64,000 bases of DNA from Varroa destructor (lineage: Eukaryota; Arthropoda; Arachnida; Mesostigmata; Varroidae): assembly GCF_002443255.2 (NCBI RefSeq), contig NW_019211459.1, forward strand, positions 24,361,790-24,425,789, read 5' to 3'. This document shows positions 13,201-27,900 of the stretch, piece by piece. A program made the position numbers and the translations under genes. Under the pieces are notes generated by a model. That model was not told where the DNA came from and did no database searches. It saw only the letters and a list, made by a program, of their open reading frames with translations. Numbering within the stretch: the first letter of the stretch is position 1; every line of letters begins with the position of its first letter.

Positions 13201-16200
13201 GTTATCGATATCAGAAGCCTTACGAATAGATAGAATGTGCAAATCACTAGCGAACAACGTGGCTTGATAGTTTTTCTAAAGCATGTTAATGTCTGAGTAT
13301 ACAGTCATCGGTTTTTGTAAGTCACCTTCACTACCGCTACATCTGAGTGGTCTTTTCAGTCATTCTTCAATCGATTGCGAGTAAATGTTTACTGCCCCTA
13401 TTTACCATCGCCACTATCACCGGCACCACAAGACAAAGGCTATAGTTCAGTGCTAAATCCTCTATTTTTTCTATTACCGCGGCCGTTCCAGCTTTTTCTG
13501 CTGTCGTCACCATCATCAATTCCATACATGTTCTTTGCTAGAGTTGCACCGCCGAGATTGATCCACGCCGCAGTCCTTAAGGCCCTATAGCGCTCGTGCG
13601 CGTAGTTATATTTGGCCGGTTTGTCTCAGAAGTCGGTGCATCTTATCGGAGCAAGGATACATGAAATCCCCTATTTTCAAGCCATCTTTCAGTTTGCCAC
13701 CTCTCCCTGGCCCACGCTGTTAGCCTGCACTGAAAAATGAGCAGAATTCCATTAAACTACCAGTATAGTCACAGAATAAACAGTCAAATATCTGGTAGGC
13801 CACATGTGCATAGGTAGAGGACTCTAAGACTTGTCTCGCTTGATTGCCGCCATTGAGATCAAATCGCAGCGGTTGGTTAACATAGATGTAAGTAACTGAG
13901 TAGCTGAGTTCAGATTTGAAATAGTTCTTCTCTCGACAAATCAAAAGCTCTAGGCGTCATTGCCTGGAATAAGTGGCGTGCTTATTTTCAAAAGTGCAGC
14001 TAGTTCGTCTTGCGGGTGGCGTGTTCAAAAAATCGGTAGATAAATATAACGAAAACACATAGGATACTAGTTGTTTTCATAATCACGATTACTATTCGAA
14101 CTTGCATTTATAGAGTTCGTCAGTTGTGCGATGTAGGTGATACTGTTTGCCTAACGGGAATTGTTAAAAAAAAGAGGGGAAAAAGCCATAGCGCATTCAA
14201 TATGCAGGTAATTGTCTTTTTCATTCGCACTCCATTTGGAAGTAGCACTAAAGTGCGGTACTTTTAGTACCGCGCTAGTTTGTATAAGTACTTGAATTTC
14301 TAGGTACTTTTATACTGGTTGGATGAAAATTAGGAGCAATCGGAGGATCAATGGTACTTGTCGGAAATAGTAGAACAGAAAATTACGAACAATAAGATAG
14401 CTTCTGCAATTAACGTAGGCGTAAAGCTGTCACGTATACATACATATACGTGATATTAAATGGAGGATGACATACCAAAGTTTTGTCTGCTTTTGTTTGT
14501 CTTGCTTTTCCGTAAGCGAGTTCAGCTATATCGTTCTACCAGTTCTAAAGGGCTTTCCCTACTCTCGTTAGTATGCGCTCATTGACTCAAATTTAGCGAA
14601 TATCTCACTGCAATTTCATGGTATAACCATTAAATTACAATCGTACTAATTGAGATCAGTGTGGTGTTGATACAAAATGCATATAACCTCTATCTCAGCT
14701 TGATTTTCCTATTGCCTGAAAAGCGGTTCCACTCAGGATGATCGAAGATACATTTTGTGTAGGTCAGCTACAATCTGAGAACGGTAGCCAGAAGGTGCGC
14801 TTCAGATAGCAGCGGTGTAACTGCACCGTCGTAACCGATGCATGAAAGGTCTGGTTTTCAAATCTGTCTCTATTATCGATCACTTCGATAGATTGCTCTC
14901 TGAGGTGCATCCCTTGATTCCTCTAGCAAATTAGATTTCCAAGTCAGATTGAAATATACTGCATGGTATCTTGTATGCTGTCTATTCACTGGCGAGCATA
15001 AGCCTGCGCAAAGCTAACATTAATCGACATGCTCTGTATTTCAGTGTGTAAGTACATATCATATATACTACATGATGACTCTGTCAGCGTTTGTAGATGC
15101 TTGTTTCTGAGAGGACCCATCTACTTTGATTAGATCTTGATAGTTTTAACCAATGCCTTTTGCGCAGTCCAAGGCTTTCACTTTCCTCATCGCGTATGTA
15201 AGATAGAAGTAGCTTACGAACCAAAAGCATGATAGTATAGATGGCCTAATCGTCATGATCTGCTCTTCACGAGAAAAACGGGAGACAGCGGCTCTATCGT
15301 TGCTACAACTGTTCTCGTCGTTCGAAGTTTGCTAGAACATATGTAGACACGGTAGAGAGAGTAAATCAAACCGGAGGCCTAGCGATCTTGCGATACGTCG
15401 GTAAGGCAAGAGAAAAGCAAATGAGGAGCCTACGCGTTGCGTTCTTAACCCTCTTACAACAAACTGCCCATTGACCAGCGTCTCACAAACTGAGATAAAC
15501 CCTCGAGTTTGAGACAAGTCCCGCCTCTGCTGTGGAGCTTGTTGACACTAGTTACGGTTAGAAAGTTGAGCTCTGACACATATATAGATACGCCAGTCTG
15601 AGAACGTTTACTATTGGCTACACTGGGTTATTAAGGGAGATCTTCGTCTAAGCCGTCCATCTACTATGCAGCCAGGCAGGCGCAACTGACTTGATCTAAA
15701 GGCAACCCGAAATCTTCGCGAAAAACCTTGTCTCCGGCACTCTGTGGCTTGAAAACGCGCTGTTACATGTGGTCGAAGGTTGTCAAATGGATTTCAGAAT
15801 AAGAGAAAACGGCCTTCTAAATTCTGTATTTTGAGATATTTTCATTGGAGTGTTTTCTGTATTACCTCAGATGACACGAATGAGAAGTTCAGACGCATGA
15901 GTGCGAAAAATGATTTGTTAAACATCGAGAAAACGGGCTCTTTGAGAACAGCGTCAATTTGTTTAGTGAGCTCAGTGCCCAGTAAATGCTTTGTTCTCGC
16001 TTTAACTTTACTACTCAGTCTAGTCTGTATATATATATATATAGAAATGGACGTAATAGAGTGACGCCTAACTGTTTTAGTATATAACTGTAATACATTT
16101 TACACCTTTCCTTTTGGCGATATGGCAATAACAGTAACTAACTAAGTACCGCAAACGGCTGAAGAGTAAAACTATCGAGATAAAAGTCAGAACTAGAAAC

Positions 16201-19200
16201 GATATTTTAACAAAAGTCACAGCAATACGTGAACGGTGTTTTTTCATTACGACTATTGCATGTACACAAAAAATGAATGTTGTGCCTAGGTGTCATTTTG
16301 TAACCCCTTACCTAACTTAGCCTCAATGAAGCGCGATTTAATTTAAAAAAAAAAATGCTTTACAAATGGGTTACGACTACCTGCCCGATAACAAAAATTA
16401 CATGGTAGAGATAAGTTAGTTAGTTAATAACCCCACATTGCTGGTAAAATAAAACCTATGGCGCACATGGGCCATAATCTACAAGTGGGCTTAAATGATT
16501 AACCATACATTGATTTATTTATATCCTCTTCAAATGCAGTTTGGTAAAAGTATCTCTACCTGCCGTATTTTCCGTTAATTTTTGTTGGTGAAGATCAATG
16601 TGCAAGTTCGCACAAAAGAGATGTACTCTGGAAGGAAGAAATACCATTCCTGGCCATTTGGCAGAAGCCTGTCAGACTAATCCCGCTAGCGGTGAACTTA
16701 ACTGATAATACCGATAACCAGGCTTAAGCTAAGCACCTCACATTTCGCGGAATAGAAGTGATTTTGATTATGTTATTCTGCCTTTATGGATTCCACTTGT
16801 TGTTTGTGTTCGATCGAATTTTCCTATCTGCAAAACTCGAAAGATAACAGGTCGAAAAATGTACTAGACAAGGATAATTTTGCATCTAAGTAGGCTCAAA
16901 GGGTAATTCCTTTGTCTAAGTTATAATTTGCTAGGCGGTTCGATTGAAGCGCTGACGGTTCATAACACACGACGTATATATAAATAGACGTAGTTTATCG
17001 CAGATAAAAATGGCGAAGTGCCACAAATTCTTGTAACGTGATAATTACTTCGATATTTTTGCTCTTCCTTTGGCGTTTCCGTACTCGGGTCTCTGCTTCG
17101 TTTGTTCTTGCTCTTCCAGCCTATTATAGTGTAGCTAATTGCTCTGTGCTAGATGCGATCGTACATTAGGGCTAATTAAGAGCACAATTATACCGTACCG
17201 TCGTTGGTTTGCCAACGATGTGCCAGTAAAGGTGTTGTTACTTTACTGCAAAATTGAATATTCGCGTAATAGATGTGTTTACAACTTTTCTCAAAGGCTC
17301 GACCGTAAACGCTGTTATTTTCACTGCAACAGTGAATTTTTTCTTGCCGTGCTAACTTATTAAAACGTTATTTGAATAACTTATTTTACTCGAATGATAT
17401 CAATATCTGTGGTAAATTTTTTAGTGGTAGATGTTTACTAGCCTCGACCAAAACAGCTTTACTGTGACGGTTCATGTCCGTAAGCTCTTCAAACGCCCGC
17501 TTAGTTAAAAGATCCGAAAAAGCCGCTTATCACCTGAAAAGATTATGCTGTTTGTCACAGAATTTTAGCGCTTGGAAAAGGACGGATTATGTAGATACAG
17601 GCCACCAGCAAGAGTCATTTGAATAGGTATTGATTACTGTTGTTTTTCTTGTTATCAAGTCAGCTCACGTAAGCCCTATCTTGCATAATTATAATCCAGG
17701 ATCTTGGATATGCTGGTGTTAATTTTGCCAGGTTAGCGATGTAGCCGTATAGGGCAAATTAGCCTTCGAAAGCAGAACGATTCGGACATAGGCAAGAGCG
17801 TGCCTTTACGGGCGAAGTTGAAAACTGAAGTATTATATCAGGATGTTTAGGCTATAGATAAGAAAGTGTATCGTTAGACATTCAAAGCACAACGTTTCAG
17901 CCTAACAAAGCTCAAGCACCATAGTTCCTTCAGATAAAAACTGCAATAACTGATTTCGACGTCGAAATGGTTGACGAGGACCATTTGATTGGGGGTGATA
18001 GAGAGAGCGGGAGTGGGAAAGTGCTTCTGAACGAAATTGTCGTGTGAGAATTTGCCTCCTATGTAGCAATATGGTGTTTCATTCTCTAACTAGGTATGCG
18101 AGATCTGTAAGTTGATTTTAGAAAAGGATAACGCAACTGCAGCCCGCCTGGCAAACTAAGTTCCACTAGGCTCAGCTTTAATAATATAGTTTATCAACAA
18201 GAACGAATTGATGAAACGCAAAATATAGCGCGTTCATCAAGCTCTACCAGTACGTTATATCAATTACTTTTATGTGTCAGATACCAGACAAAAGTTGACG
18301 AAGGGCCGGCGACAAAATGCCTAGGTTTATTGGTAAACTGCGAGTCCGTTGCAACCGGATCAACCGCTTACCAAATTTCCATCATACGCATAAAAACATC
18401 CACTTGGTATTAGGCACCTATATCAGTCAACTAGCGTGTCCGCAACCGGTTCTAGTCCATAAAATTGAAAGGCACCATTTGTTCATATGAGCTACGGCAT
18501 CATATCATAATGTGACGTATCATAACATTCGATGTACGATATTTTTCCGCAATCCGTATCATATTCGGTACAGTGTCTACCGATTTCTCAGCGCGCACGC
18601 CACAATAATTTGTGCCCCAGATCCGGGTCGTTTGGTCGGTTTTGGGGTGTCGCAGTCCACAAAGGTCAAGTAACGATGGCTTTTATTAGGCAACCAACCG
18701 CCACAGCTAATTTTCACATCGTAAATACGCCTGACGTCGATATATATGGCGATCATGTGTGTGTGTGTCATCCACAGAATAAACGTTGTTGCATTTTCGA
18801 ACAGGCGTTAGAGTTTACGGTAGCAGTGGCAGCGCCATCGATACAGGCCACATTCAACCGCTACTAAATAAATTTCATTCATCGTGAACTGAGCAACAGA
18901 ACTATGTAGTCGCGGAGCCGGCACATTAAGCGCTTGTTTTTGCCTGTTGGAGGCACTCCTTTTGTTTTCTGCATTTGGAAAAAGATTTTGACGTTCCGAC
19001 AGCTTCATTCGCTGGTTAGTCGTCTGCTGCTCGGTACCGATCCAAAAGTCGTATGAAAGAGACTTAAGTTTCGGTTTGTTGTCTCCGCTTCTTGTTGGCC
19101 CTCACCAGTGGTGTCAGAGATGATGGTTCCTTTTTGGCGACTGATGCAGCCTTGCCGCTCTGGCTTAACCAATTCATCCGATGACGGGCCCGCCAACCGG

Positions 19201-21918
19201 CGGATGAGTGTCGGGGCATGGGCATTCAAGGGCAGGCATTCTTTGCGAGGCCTTTTCGCTGGCTTTCTGCTTCTAGCATTGACTTTGAACGTGTGGCTAG
19301 TAAATATTACCATAGCAAGTATCTATGTGTTGTATGCATGGATGTGTCGTAGTGTGCGAATGAATATGTATTTGGCGTTGATGTTTTTGTTTGTAGAAAG
19401 CTCAGGGATGGGGCTCCCACGAAGGAGCATTTTTTCTTTGCTCAGACTTGAATAATAGGCAGGCTAGCACTTATCTACAGGAGATTGGAAAACTTAAATG
19501 GATTAAATATGCAGCTGGACGAAGGAAGGTAGGACACTGCGGACCGGGTATGAAATGGAAATTTATTCTTTTCCTGTTCGACATGGAAAACGTTCGGCCG
19601 ATCCTGGCTCAGCAGACGTTTCATATGAACTGAGCGTCGTATACAGTTTTGCACGAGCACCGTAAATCAACAACAGCGCCTCGCTACTGTGATACGGAAC
19701 CGAGTAGCTCGATTAGCAGAAATTATGTGTTACAATATAAATGGGCAGCGACATATTACCGTTGACAACTATTGATTTGCCCCTAAAAAGACCGTCGGTG
19801 TCAAAGAGCGTTGGACCACTCTCGAGATGGATGCAGAGGTGTAAATGAAGCATTTTTAGCGACGCTCACTCAAATGTATCCAGTTACTGTCCTGACACAC
19901 AAGTTTTAAAGTGAGTGGAACTGTTACGCTTCGCTGTAATGTAATAGTAACAACACGTTTTGGATACCCTGCGGGCGTATTCGCAATTACTGTTTTGTGA
20001 ACGACCCATTTAGTGGGTCGTATCTTTTCGCCCAATTAATTCCTGTGAGCATAAATATCATGCTTGCGTTTCATTAAGTTTACTATTGCCATCTCTATAA
20101 TTCTACGCTCGACAGATCGAGCTCTTTTTTTGGCGCTAATGACTTGCGTATTACATCGTACTTCGATTTACATTTAACAAAAAGAAAATAGAAGTCTATT
20201 AGTAAATAGAAGGTAACCCGGGAATATATTTACTGCATCTGTGACGCGATGCGTAATAACTAGAGCCGCGGGGATCACTCTAGACAGACACTGCTTTACA
20301 AAGAGCGCATCCTAGGCTCTTATAATCAATAATTGATATGAGAAAAAAAAACAGGAAATAAACTAATAATGTCATATTTAATCCCATGATCTGCTCGTTC
20401 GCGCCTGCTATACGTATCGTTGTATAGTAACAAGAGCTCCAGTAGAGGATTGAGCAATTGAAAACAGTCTTTTCACACTGACCGAACATTTGTCCAGAGG
20501 TGGGATTATCATTTATATAACAAGAACTTTACAGTTCATTTAAAGCAACAACTGCTCGCTTCACGTTCTAATTTCTACACGTAGGGCTCAGCTGTGAATT
20601 ATCTAATAACTCACTGTAGATCGTCACATATATAAATATATATATGATTCGATTACCTGCTGTAATTACTCGGTAAACAGGATAACTTGACAGGATGATA
20701 CCTATTTATTACTACGTTGGTGGAGCAACCAGTTATACGACTTAACCACCCGACCCAGATAAGGACAAATCTTTCTTGAAGTCAACAATCTGTTGCATAT
20801 ATCATCTTTTCATATCGGTATAACAAAGTTACATAGTTTTCCCGGAATAACATAATGGAAGCTGATACGCAGGCAAATCCGTTTATGATCATTTGTCACG
20901 ACTATGAAAATGACTGAGGAAATGGGAAACGTCTTTATTTTTGAATTTTAACAACTGAATTGTAGGATTTAAGGTACACGCGCATGAAGTGCTCGGTACT
21001 ATTATGGTCATATGAGTGACGTGCAGTACAAGTCCCATCTAATAAATCAAAATTTTCCATATATTGATAGAGTCACCAGGTATCGCTTGACCTACTCTAC
21101 TAATTATCGGCTCCAGGATCGAAATATGGCCCCGTCATCTTGTCAGACATTATCAGACGTCATTACGGCTGTATTAAGCACTTCCACCAATATTAATCAT
21201 GCCTAAAGGAAGTGATCAGCCTGCGTCCATTCGTATCCGGGTTCACTACCAACCGGAACAACAGTTTACTAGTAAAATTAATATTCAATACCAGTACCAT
21301 AGCGATACGGTTTGTAAAAACAAGGGTAATATAGAGATGCGGATTGTTGCCTATAACCATATGTCTAATTGAGGTGACACAGAATCCATTTTCACTAATT
21401 GTTTTGTATCTATCACCTTACACATTTCTATTTGTAATGATGATCAACTTCCAAGAAGCTGAAAGGACCGAATGAATCGCAGCTGGATTCGAGGCCAGCT
21501 GTTATAAATTTTTTATTGTAACATTTGCTTACATTGTCAGCGAGTGTACAGCCGAATGTATCAAGGACGTTCGTTCTTAGTAGTTTTCACTAAACTATTC
21601 CAACGAATGAGTAATTACCCTTAGAGTTAAACTCTCCCCGACAGCCCTGAACAGTCTCACCTCACAGGGAAACCTCTTGCATACATCCGAAGGTCTCGGA
21701 TCATGGGATCGTAGTTTTCGTTACAGATCTTTTAGCCAACGAATACGTTCCGACGACCACTAAGCAGGCAAATATCGAGTTCGTAAAGAGATGTCGTGGC
21801 TACCGTTAAACGCGCTGAACCATCAGCGCCGCAGAGGACATCGCTCTCGTTGGCACAACGAGCCGATATTACCCATGGAAACCATCGAGTCCTTCTTTTT
21901 TTCTTCGAGTTTTTATTG

Positions 21919-21991
<73 letters not shown>

Positions 21992-24900
21992 CGTCAATTT
22001 ATTTTAAGGAAAACAGGTGTCATTCAAAAATTGTCACCCGATTCAGGGACAGACAGATCGTTGTTACTGACCAACTGCTATCTGTATTAGCAGCGACGCT
22101 TGTTGAGACTTCCACCTACCTGACACCGTTTCGTCCAGCTGTTATCACCTACGTATGATTGACGATCGGCAGTGTATCTGTGTATAGCAGTGTACATACA
22201 GATACAGTGATGTAGTATCGATGAGCTGTTCTGATTTGCAGGCTCGTCCTTTGTTCGTTTATATTTACGACCATAGCAATTTGCGTTTCGAAACCTTTGC
22301 TTAGCTAAAAATTCGATTCGACGAGCATTAAAACCAAAATGTAAGCACAGAGAACGTGAAATGAAAAATTAAAACGAGTCTGTTGCGTAATAGAAGTATT
22401 TAACGGGGTCCAATCCAGATGCTATGCCACTGTACAACGCTCAAAAATATACTTGAATTTTACGCGTTTGCCATATGATAATCGAAGCTGTCTAGCTTCG
22501 ATACATATCGAAGCAATCTAGAAATGATCATCACGACTTGCACAATAGTACATATGTATCTGTGTTAGGATATCGAATCAAGAACAGAATCCGTACACTT
22601 TTCATCGCTTTGGTGTTAATGGCTAGGGATTGAGGTCGCGAACGACGCGCGTTGAATACAAGTCGACTCAGCTATGACCATAAACTGGTTAATCAAAGCA
22701 AAAACTCCCTAATTTAAAAATTCTCTAGGCCTCAAGAAAAATGGTCCAATTTACGCTTTGATTGTTACCCTATAGAGCGAGTCGTTACGACACATTCACC
22801 ACAAAGTCGCTGTCGCCTTTCGCCCATTGCCGGTCCCGAAAATACTTAAAATGACAAAAATGTCATTTGTGTATTGTTACAGCTTCTGGATTGATAATAA
22901 CAATAGGTCATGCGCCTTTATATGCCGTAACTCGTCGTGTACATAACTATAACAATCGTCACTCGTTGTCCGCGTGATCTGGCCACTAATTTTTATTGAA
23001 TTGTGGCGCTGTTGTATATTCCAACGTAAACTATGGCTAAGGTTTTCTGTCGTTAAAGCGGCCGTTCTTGGGGCGCTGCTGTATATTCCAACGTAAACTA
23101 TGGCTAAGGTTTTCTGTCGTTAAAGCGGCCGTTCTTGTGGCGCTGCTGTATATTCCAACGTAAACTATGGCTAAGGTTTTCTGTCGTTAAAGCGGCCGTT
23201 CTTGTGGCGCTGCTGTATATTCCAATGTAAACTATGGCTAAGGTTTTCTGTCGTTAAAGCAGCCGTTCTTGTGGCTGCTGTTGTTATCGTAAACGGGGCT
23301 CGTGACGGCGATTACGACGCGGAGATATGTCTTGATAGTATCAATTGAAAATGCCGTTTTATATCGACTTTTGTTGTAGATCCTCTATGATAGACGATAT
23401 TATAATTATTGACATTGAAAATATCTGTTTGTTTTTCATGATTATTGAAATTGTTTTTTGGCCTTTTTGCCAGATGGCACAGTAATATATAACGTGCAAT
23501 ATATGTTTATCCAGTTAGAAAATAATCTGCTTTGTAATTCCACAAGGTTCAAGAGACGAAGAGCTGCAGGTTAGACAGTTGGTTGCCTGGTAGATTCATA
23601 TTGCTGGGCTGGCAAACTAGATTACATAGACACGAACACGTAATTACCGTTTTCTTCATACAGTTATCATTACTTTATTAACAGTTACGCAATAATCACG
23701 ATACATTTGCTGATGAACTTCTGTTAGCGTAACAGCCATGCGTATTTTCATCTGTTTGATTATGTTATGATTCCAGGGGCGGGGTACTATTTGCGACAGC
23801 GTTCCTGCACGTCATACCTGAAGTTCGTGTCGGATTTGTTGCCTATGATTTCGAAATTCCTATCACTGAACTCGTCGTTTGCCTCGGTTTTCTGGCGGTC
23901 TATTTTGTCGAAGAGGTTTGTATCAAATTTTGACAACTGTTATATATAAATGTACATGCAGCTAGAATATAACGAGACGTCTGCTTAGAACAGCTTTTAC
24001 CTTGTGTATGAGCTCTCTATCTCTGCCTTAATAAATCTGCGAATTATATTTATTATCCGTATTCTAACTGTAGCAGTTGGAGAACATGCATGTTATACCT
24101 TTTAGCACGTGTCGTGAGTTATCAACCATAGATAGGACAAATGTTGTATGATGTAGATAATTCGTGACTGGCGTCTGTATGGTATAAGAATTACCTATAG
24201 AAATACACATGTAATAAAAACAGACAGCTTAGACTTCTGGAATACGCCGTGTAGACAGAAGCGTATCCATATAAATTAACTACAGGTACATGTATATAGA
24301 TTTTGAACACCTATTTAGTACAGATAGACGTGCGAACTTTGAATTTGTTATGACATTCGGTGTCTGTTGACAAGTTAAAGTTAGTCGGTGCCCCTGTGCC
24401 TCAAACTGAAGTAATCGTAGTGTGAGAATGTTGTTATGTTCTGTATGTATTCGTAATAAATTAAAGAACTTAACTACTGTTCACAGAACACGAACCGTGA
24501 AAGCGCGATCTGCCGATCGAAATTTTCAGACGACGAATGGAACTTGCTATTGTTACAGCAGTAGATGAAAGTTAGTCTATGGTCTTGACTCAGTTCGAGC
24601 TGAACGCCCCAAGCTGAGCTGTGTGCCGTTACGCCTGCCGTAGCGAGTACTCTAGCATAGTTGGACTACCTAATCTGAACGTATCATACTGCTTCAAGGA
24701 ACTGACTCAATAAAGGACATTAAATATTGTCGCATTTTCAGAATGCAAGTATGGGATTATATTGTTGAACGAGTAGGATTTCTGCGAACCAAAAATGATT
24801 GATTATATTTAGTGTATCTTCTCGGCGTCAGCTTTACTCAGATTTACCTGGACGGAACTAGCATCCTGAAGACGTAACGAATCGTTTGCTGCGGATACAA

Positions 24901-27900
24901 CATCGTTCCGCAAGGGCTTTGATCGATATAAATTATCGGGAAGATCTTACCACTCGTGAATAATAGCAATAGAAAAATATGATGGAATTTCTCAGTGTCA
25001 ATGATACTCGTGCTTTCGTATTTCAGTTTTGGCCAGACGCCATCATTTTCATTTCTGAGTCATATGGCACTCTGATTAGTCATATCGACTATTGTAGGAA
25101 AATAAGCGGTTTTATTGGGTGTTATCTCTTTGCCATGGGGCTATAGCCGTTGGCTGCTAACCTAAGCAATGCGGCGTATCACAGTACAAGCCAAAGTGCT
25201 ACGTCGTTGTAGGGCATTGGTCGTTCAGTCAGTTTTAGCCATTTTCGAGGCTCGTGTTTATCGTGTGTTTGTTATGCCTTCGGCTCTGCGATTACAGGTT
25301 CTTCAGGCGTGCATAGGACATTCAAGCCACGCCAACGAAGATCATGGTCATAGTCATTCTCCGCAAGTCATTCAATGCGCTACGTAAGTTCTGTTTTTGA
25401 TTTAACTCGGTCATCGTTAGATACCCGTACAGCTCATTAGTCCTGTTACCTTTCCCTTAAATAACAATATAGTATCAAATAGGGTCTTACAAGGAAATGT
25501 GTCTTTTGGCGCATTGAACTTGCATATCTCTCAGATTTGTTTCAGTTGTCGGTACGAAGTTTAAAGCTATGTCTGTGGTACGTTGCGGATTAATTTGTTT
25601 TGACTACGGTGCTATGGTTACTGTATGGAACCCACTCTGTATTTATGCATTTGATATACGCGCACATGTCAATGTTTACGAAGTACACATTAGTGTTACT
25701 GAAAATCGTTAGCCCTTCGTGTACCAGAAGCAGTGCTCGATGGCTCTATCACGGATATGTGGTATGGTACAGGAAAACGAATCCAGGCAATTACAGCAAG
25801 GCCAAGACGGGTGCTAACTTATATGGCGTTCGTCTGCTGTTACATGGCAAACGGTACCAAACAAACCGTCACATCTATACATGATAATTCAAATATATAA
25901 CGGCCATCACTTGTCGAGAAAGCAACAATCGCTGATAAATGCAACCTCCGCCTCTGACCATCTGATCGCGGATCAGACAACGCGGACCCATTTCGTACAC
26001 TTGTGTATTATGGATACTGAAAATTTTACGGCAGTGATCTGACAGCAATCAACAAGTATGGTGGCTGACGGCTATCCGCGTGGCGCTCGGCCACAGAACC
26101 GTACGCTAATATGCGTCGAGGTATTATTGGCACGTTTTGTTTTTAGTTTCTAATGTACCAATGCCACCGCGCCGCACTGACCTCGATGCTTACGATGAAC
26201 CGCGGCTGTTCGTATGACCTTTGCTATCGTGGTAATACCGCCGGCAGTATAGGTCTAGCTGAGTGTTGAACTAGACACCAAAATGAGTCAGTCTATATGG
26301 CAAAGTGTTTCACTTAGTTTTCTTTCGAGATTTTTCTGGCACGCAATGAAACGAATTAACTGATACGACGGTAGCATCGGCAGAGTCTGCTGTTCAAAAA
26401 AAAAAAACACCAAGAATAGCCTTTTTGAGCGCCGCCGCTCCAATAGAATTGCGAGCGTTATAATTTGCTTGAGCACCGAACTCGACAAAGAAGGTGCCTT
26501 TTACGTAAGTATGGATAGCAACACTTGTTATGGCTGGGTAGGCAGACGAGCAATGGAATGACGGCCATTAAACGAACATGTTTAGGGTACAGGTACTAAT
26601 GGTAGAGTGCTTTCATTCAAGCTGTTTAGGAAGTCCGGATCTTGTCTATCCCGGTTGCAAGGATCGGTATCATGCTTATTCCGTCCGTGCGAGGGAGATT
26701 TCAATATATCAGAAGCACGTCCTTATGCCGCGATCTTTAGCGTATAACATGAGCCAAAAGCCGCGTAAAAAAGTTAATGTTATTACATCTGCGGTTCTGC
26801 ACAATCTCTCCTTGTAATAAATCGAGATAGTTATTATACCCCTGTACAACGAACATATGCTTACTGATTCTATTTACCTACACACACCGTCGGCAAAAGT
26901 ACAGGGTACAGTTCTTAGTTAATTGTGACTTACTGTTTACAGCGCCTCAACAGCATCATAGTCAGCGACTGTTTTGTTGTGACGTATTTCGCAACCTGCC
27001 ACGGAGATAGCCGCAAGACTACGAGTACAATCCAATTCGTCTTGCTATGCAGTGTGCAGTCCTTCTATTTATTCTGCTTATCCAGTCACATGATCTCTTT
27101 GAGACGCGCGCAAATCATAGCCTACAGATCGGATAGAACGGAAAAAATTCGCCACGATCTCCGATCGAAAGCTTTTGTACCTCTAAGAAATACTGCAGCT
27201 CGCACACCTGTGCAGCCGGCTGTGCAATAATCGGAGAAGAGTTCAGAGGTAAATTTGGATTCTAGTCTTTTTCTATCTTCGAATATCAGGGAGTTACCGA
27301 TACGGCCGACAACGTGAAGTTAATTGAATTTTGGACGTTGTCATTATTACTTATCGCGTTACTAGAAGTCGAACCAAAGTATTATGTTGTCTGATTATGC
27401 TGCTAACTCATAAGTAACACTGTAACCGCATAAAGCTGCGTTACATAGGTGGTTAGCAGATGACGTTACAAAAACGTTTCTGTACCAGTTTGATGTGCAT
27501 AGGCATGTGGATGGCCGCATTGATTCATAGTTTGCCTGCAGAAGTTCCTTTGCACAGTCCTGCATGACGGCCAGTGATTACTAAGTAGTTACGATCCTCT
27601 AATGACCTTCGTACCATTGAGATCATTGAATACGACGACACTTGAAGTAGTAAGGTACTTCGGCAAGCTTGGTATTGCTGCGTGTGTTCTCATCATCGGT
27701 CAGCTTCATCGGGCCCATTTGTACACGGTTGGCAATACGAATATATATCATTCAAAGGCCAATGGGTTTCACCCATAACGAGAATACTTCAACAGTACAC
27801 TAAGAAATTATTTCAAAGACGTCATGTCGAAATGATCACATGTACGTCATAGATAAAAGAGAATATCTGCACAAGGGAAAGTTCAGTCCATCTAATGATA

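Larger units (their letters stand above)
7251..23776 (+). other. Intron 1 of the ZIP transporter (16.5 kb)
   Basis: Bounded by GTAAGT at 7251 and TTCCAG ending at 23776. It is a phase 2 intron: two bases of a glycine codon lie before it and one after. It contains a composite AT/GA/GGA microsatellite (10891-10960), a (TA)n(GA)n tract (21923-21991) and a 67 bp minisatellite (23003-23288). Open frames inside are short. The longest is about 124 codons at 11882-12256 and matches nothing I recognise. First introns this long often hold enhancers, but no specific element is visible. Confidence 0.85.

Noticed and set aside
16925..16960. tRNA B-box-like GGTTCGATT, also at 33534 and 37043
   Set aside because: No matching A box, acceptor stem or anticodon arm could be built around any of these.
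19005..19455. Opposed open frames of about 100 and 115 codons in transporter intron 1
   Set aside because: Both strands are open over the same GC-richer DNA, neither product is recognisable, and no splice support was found.
23003..23288. Regular repeats as a CRISPR array
   Set aside because: The 67 bp units abut with no variable spacers, and the surroundings are eukaryotic. It is a minisatellite.
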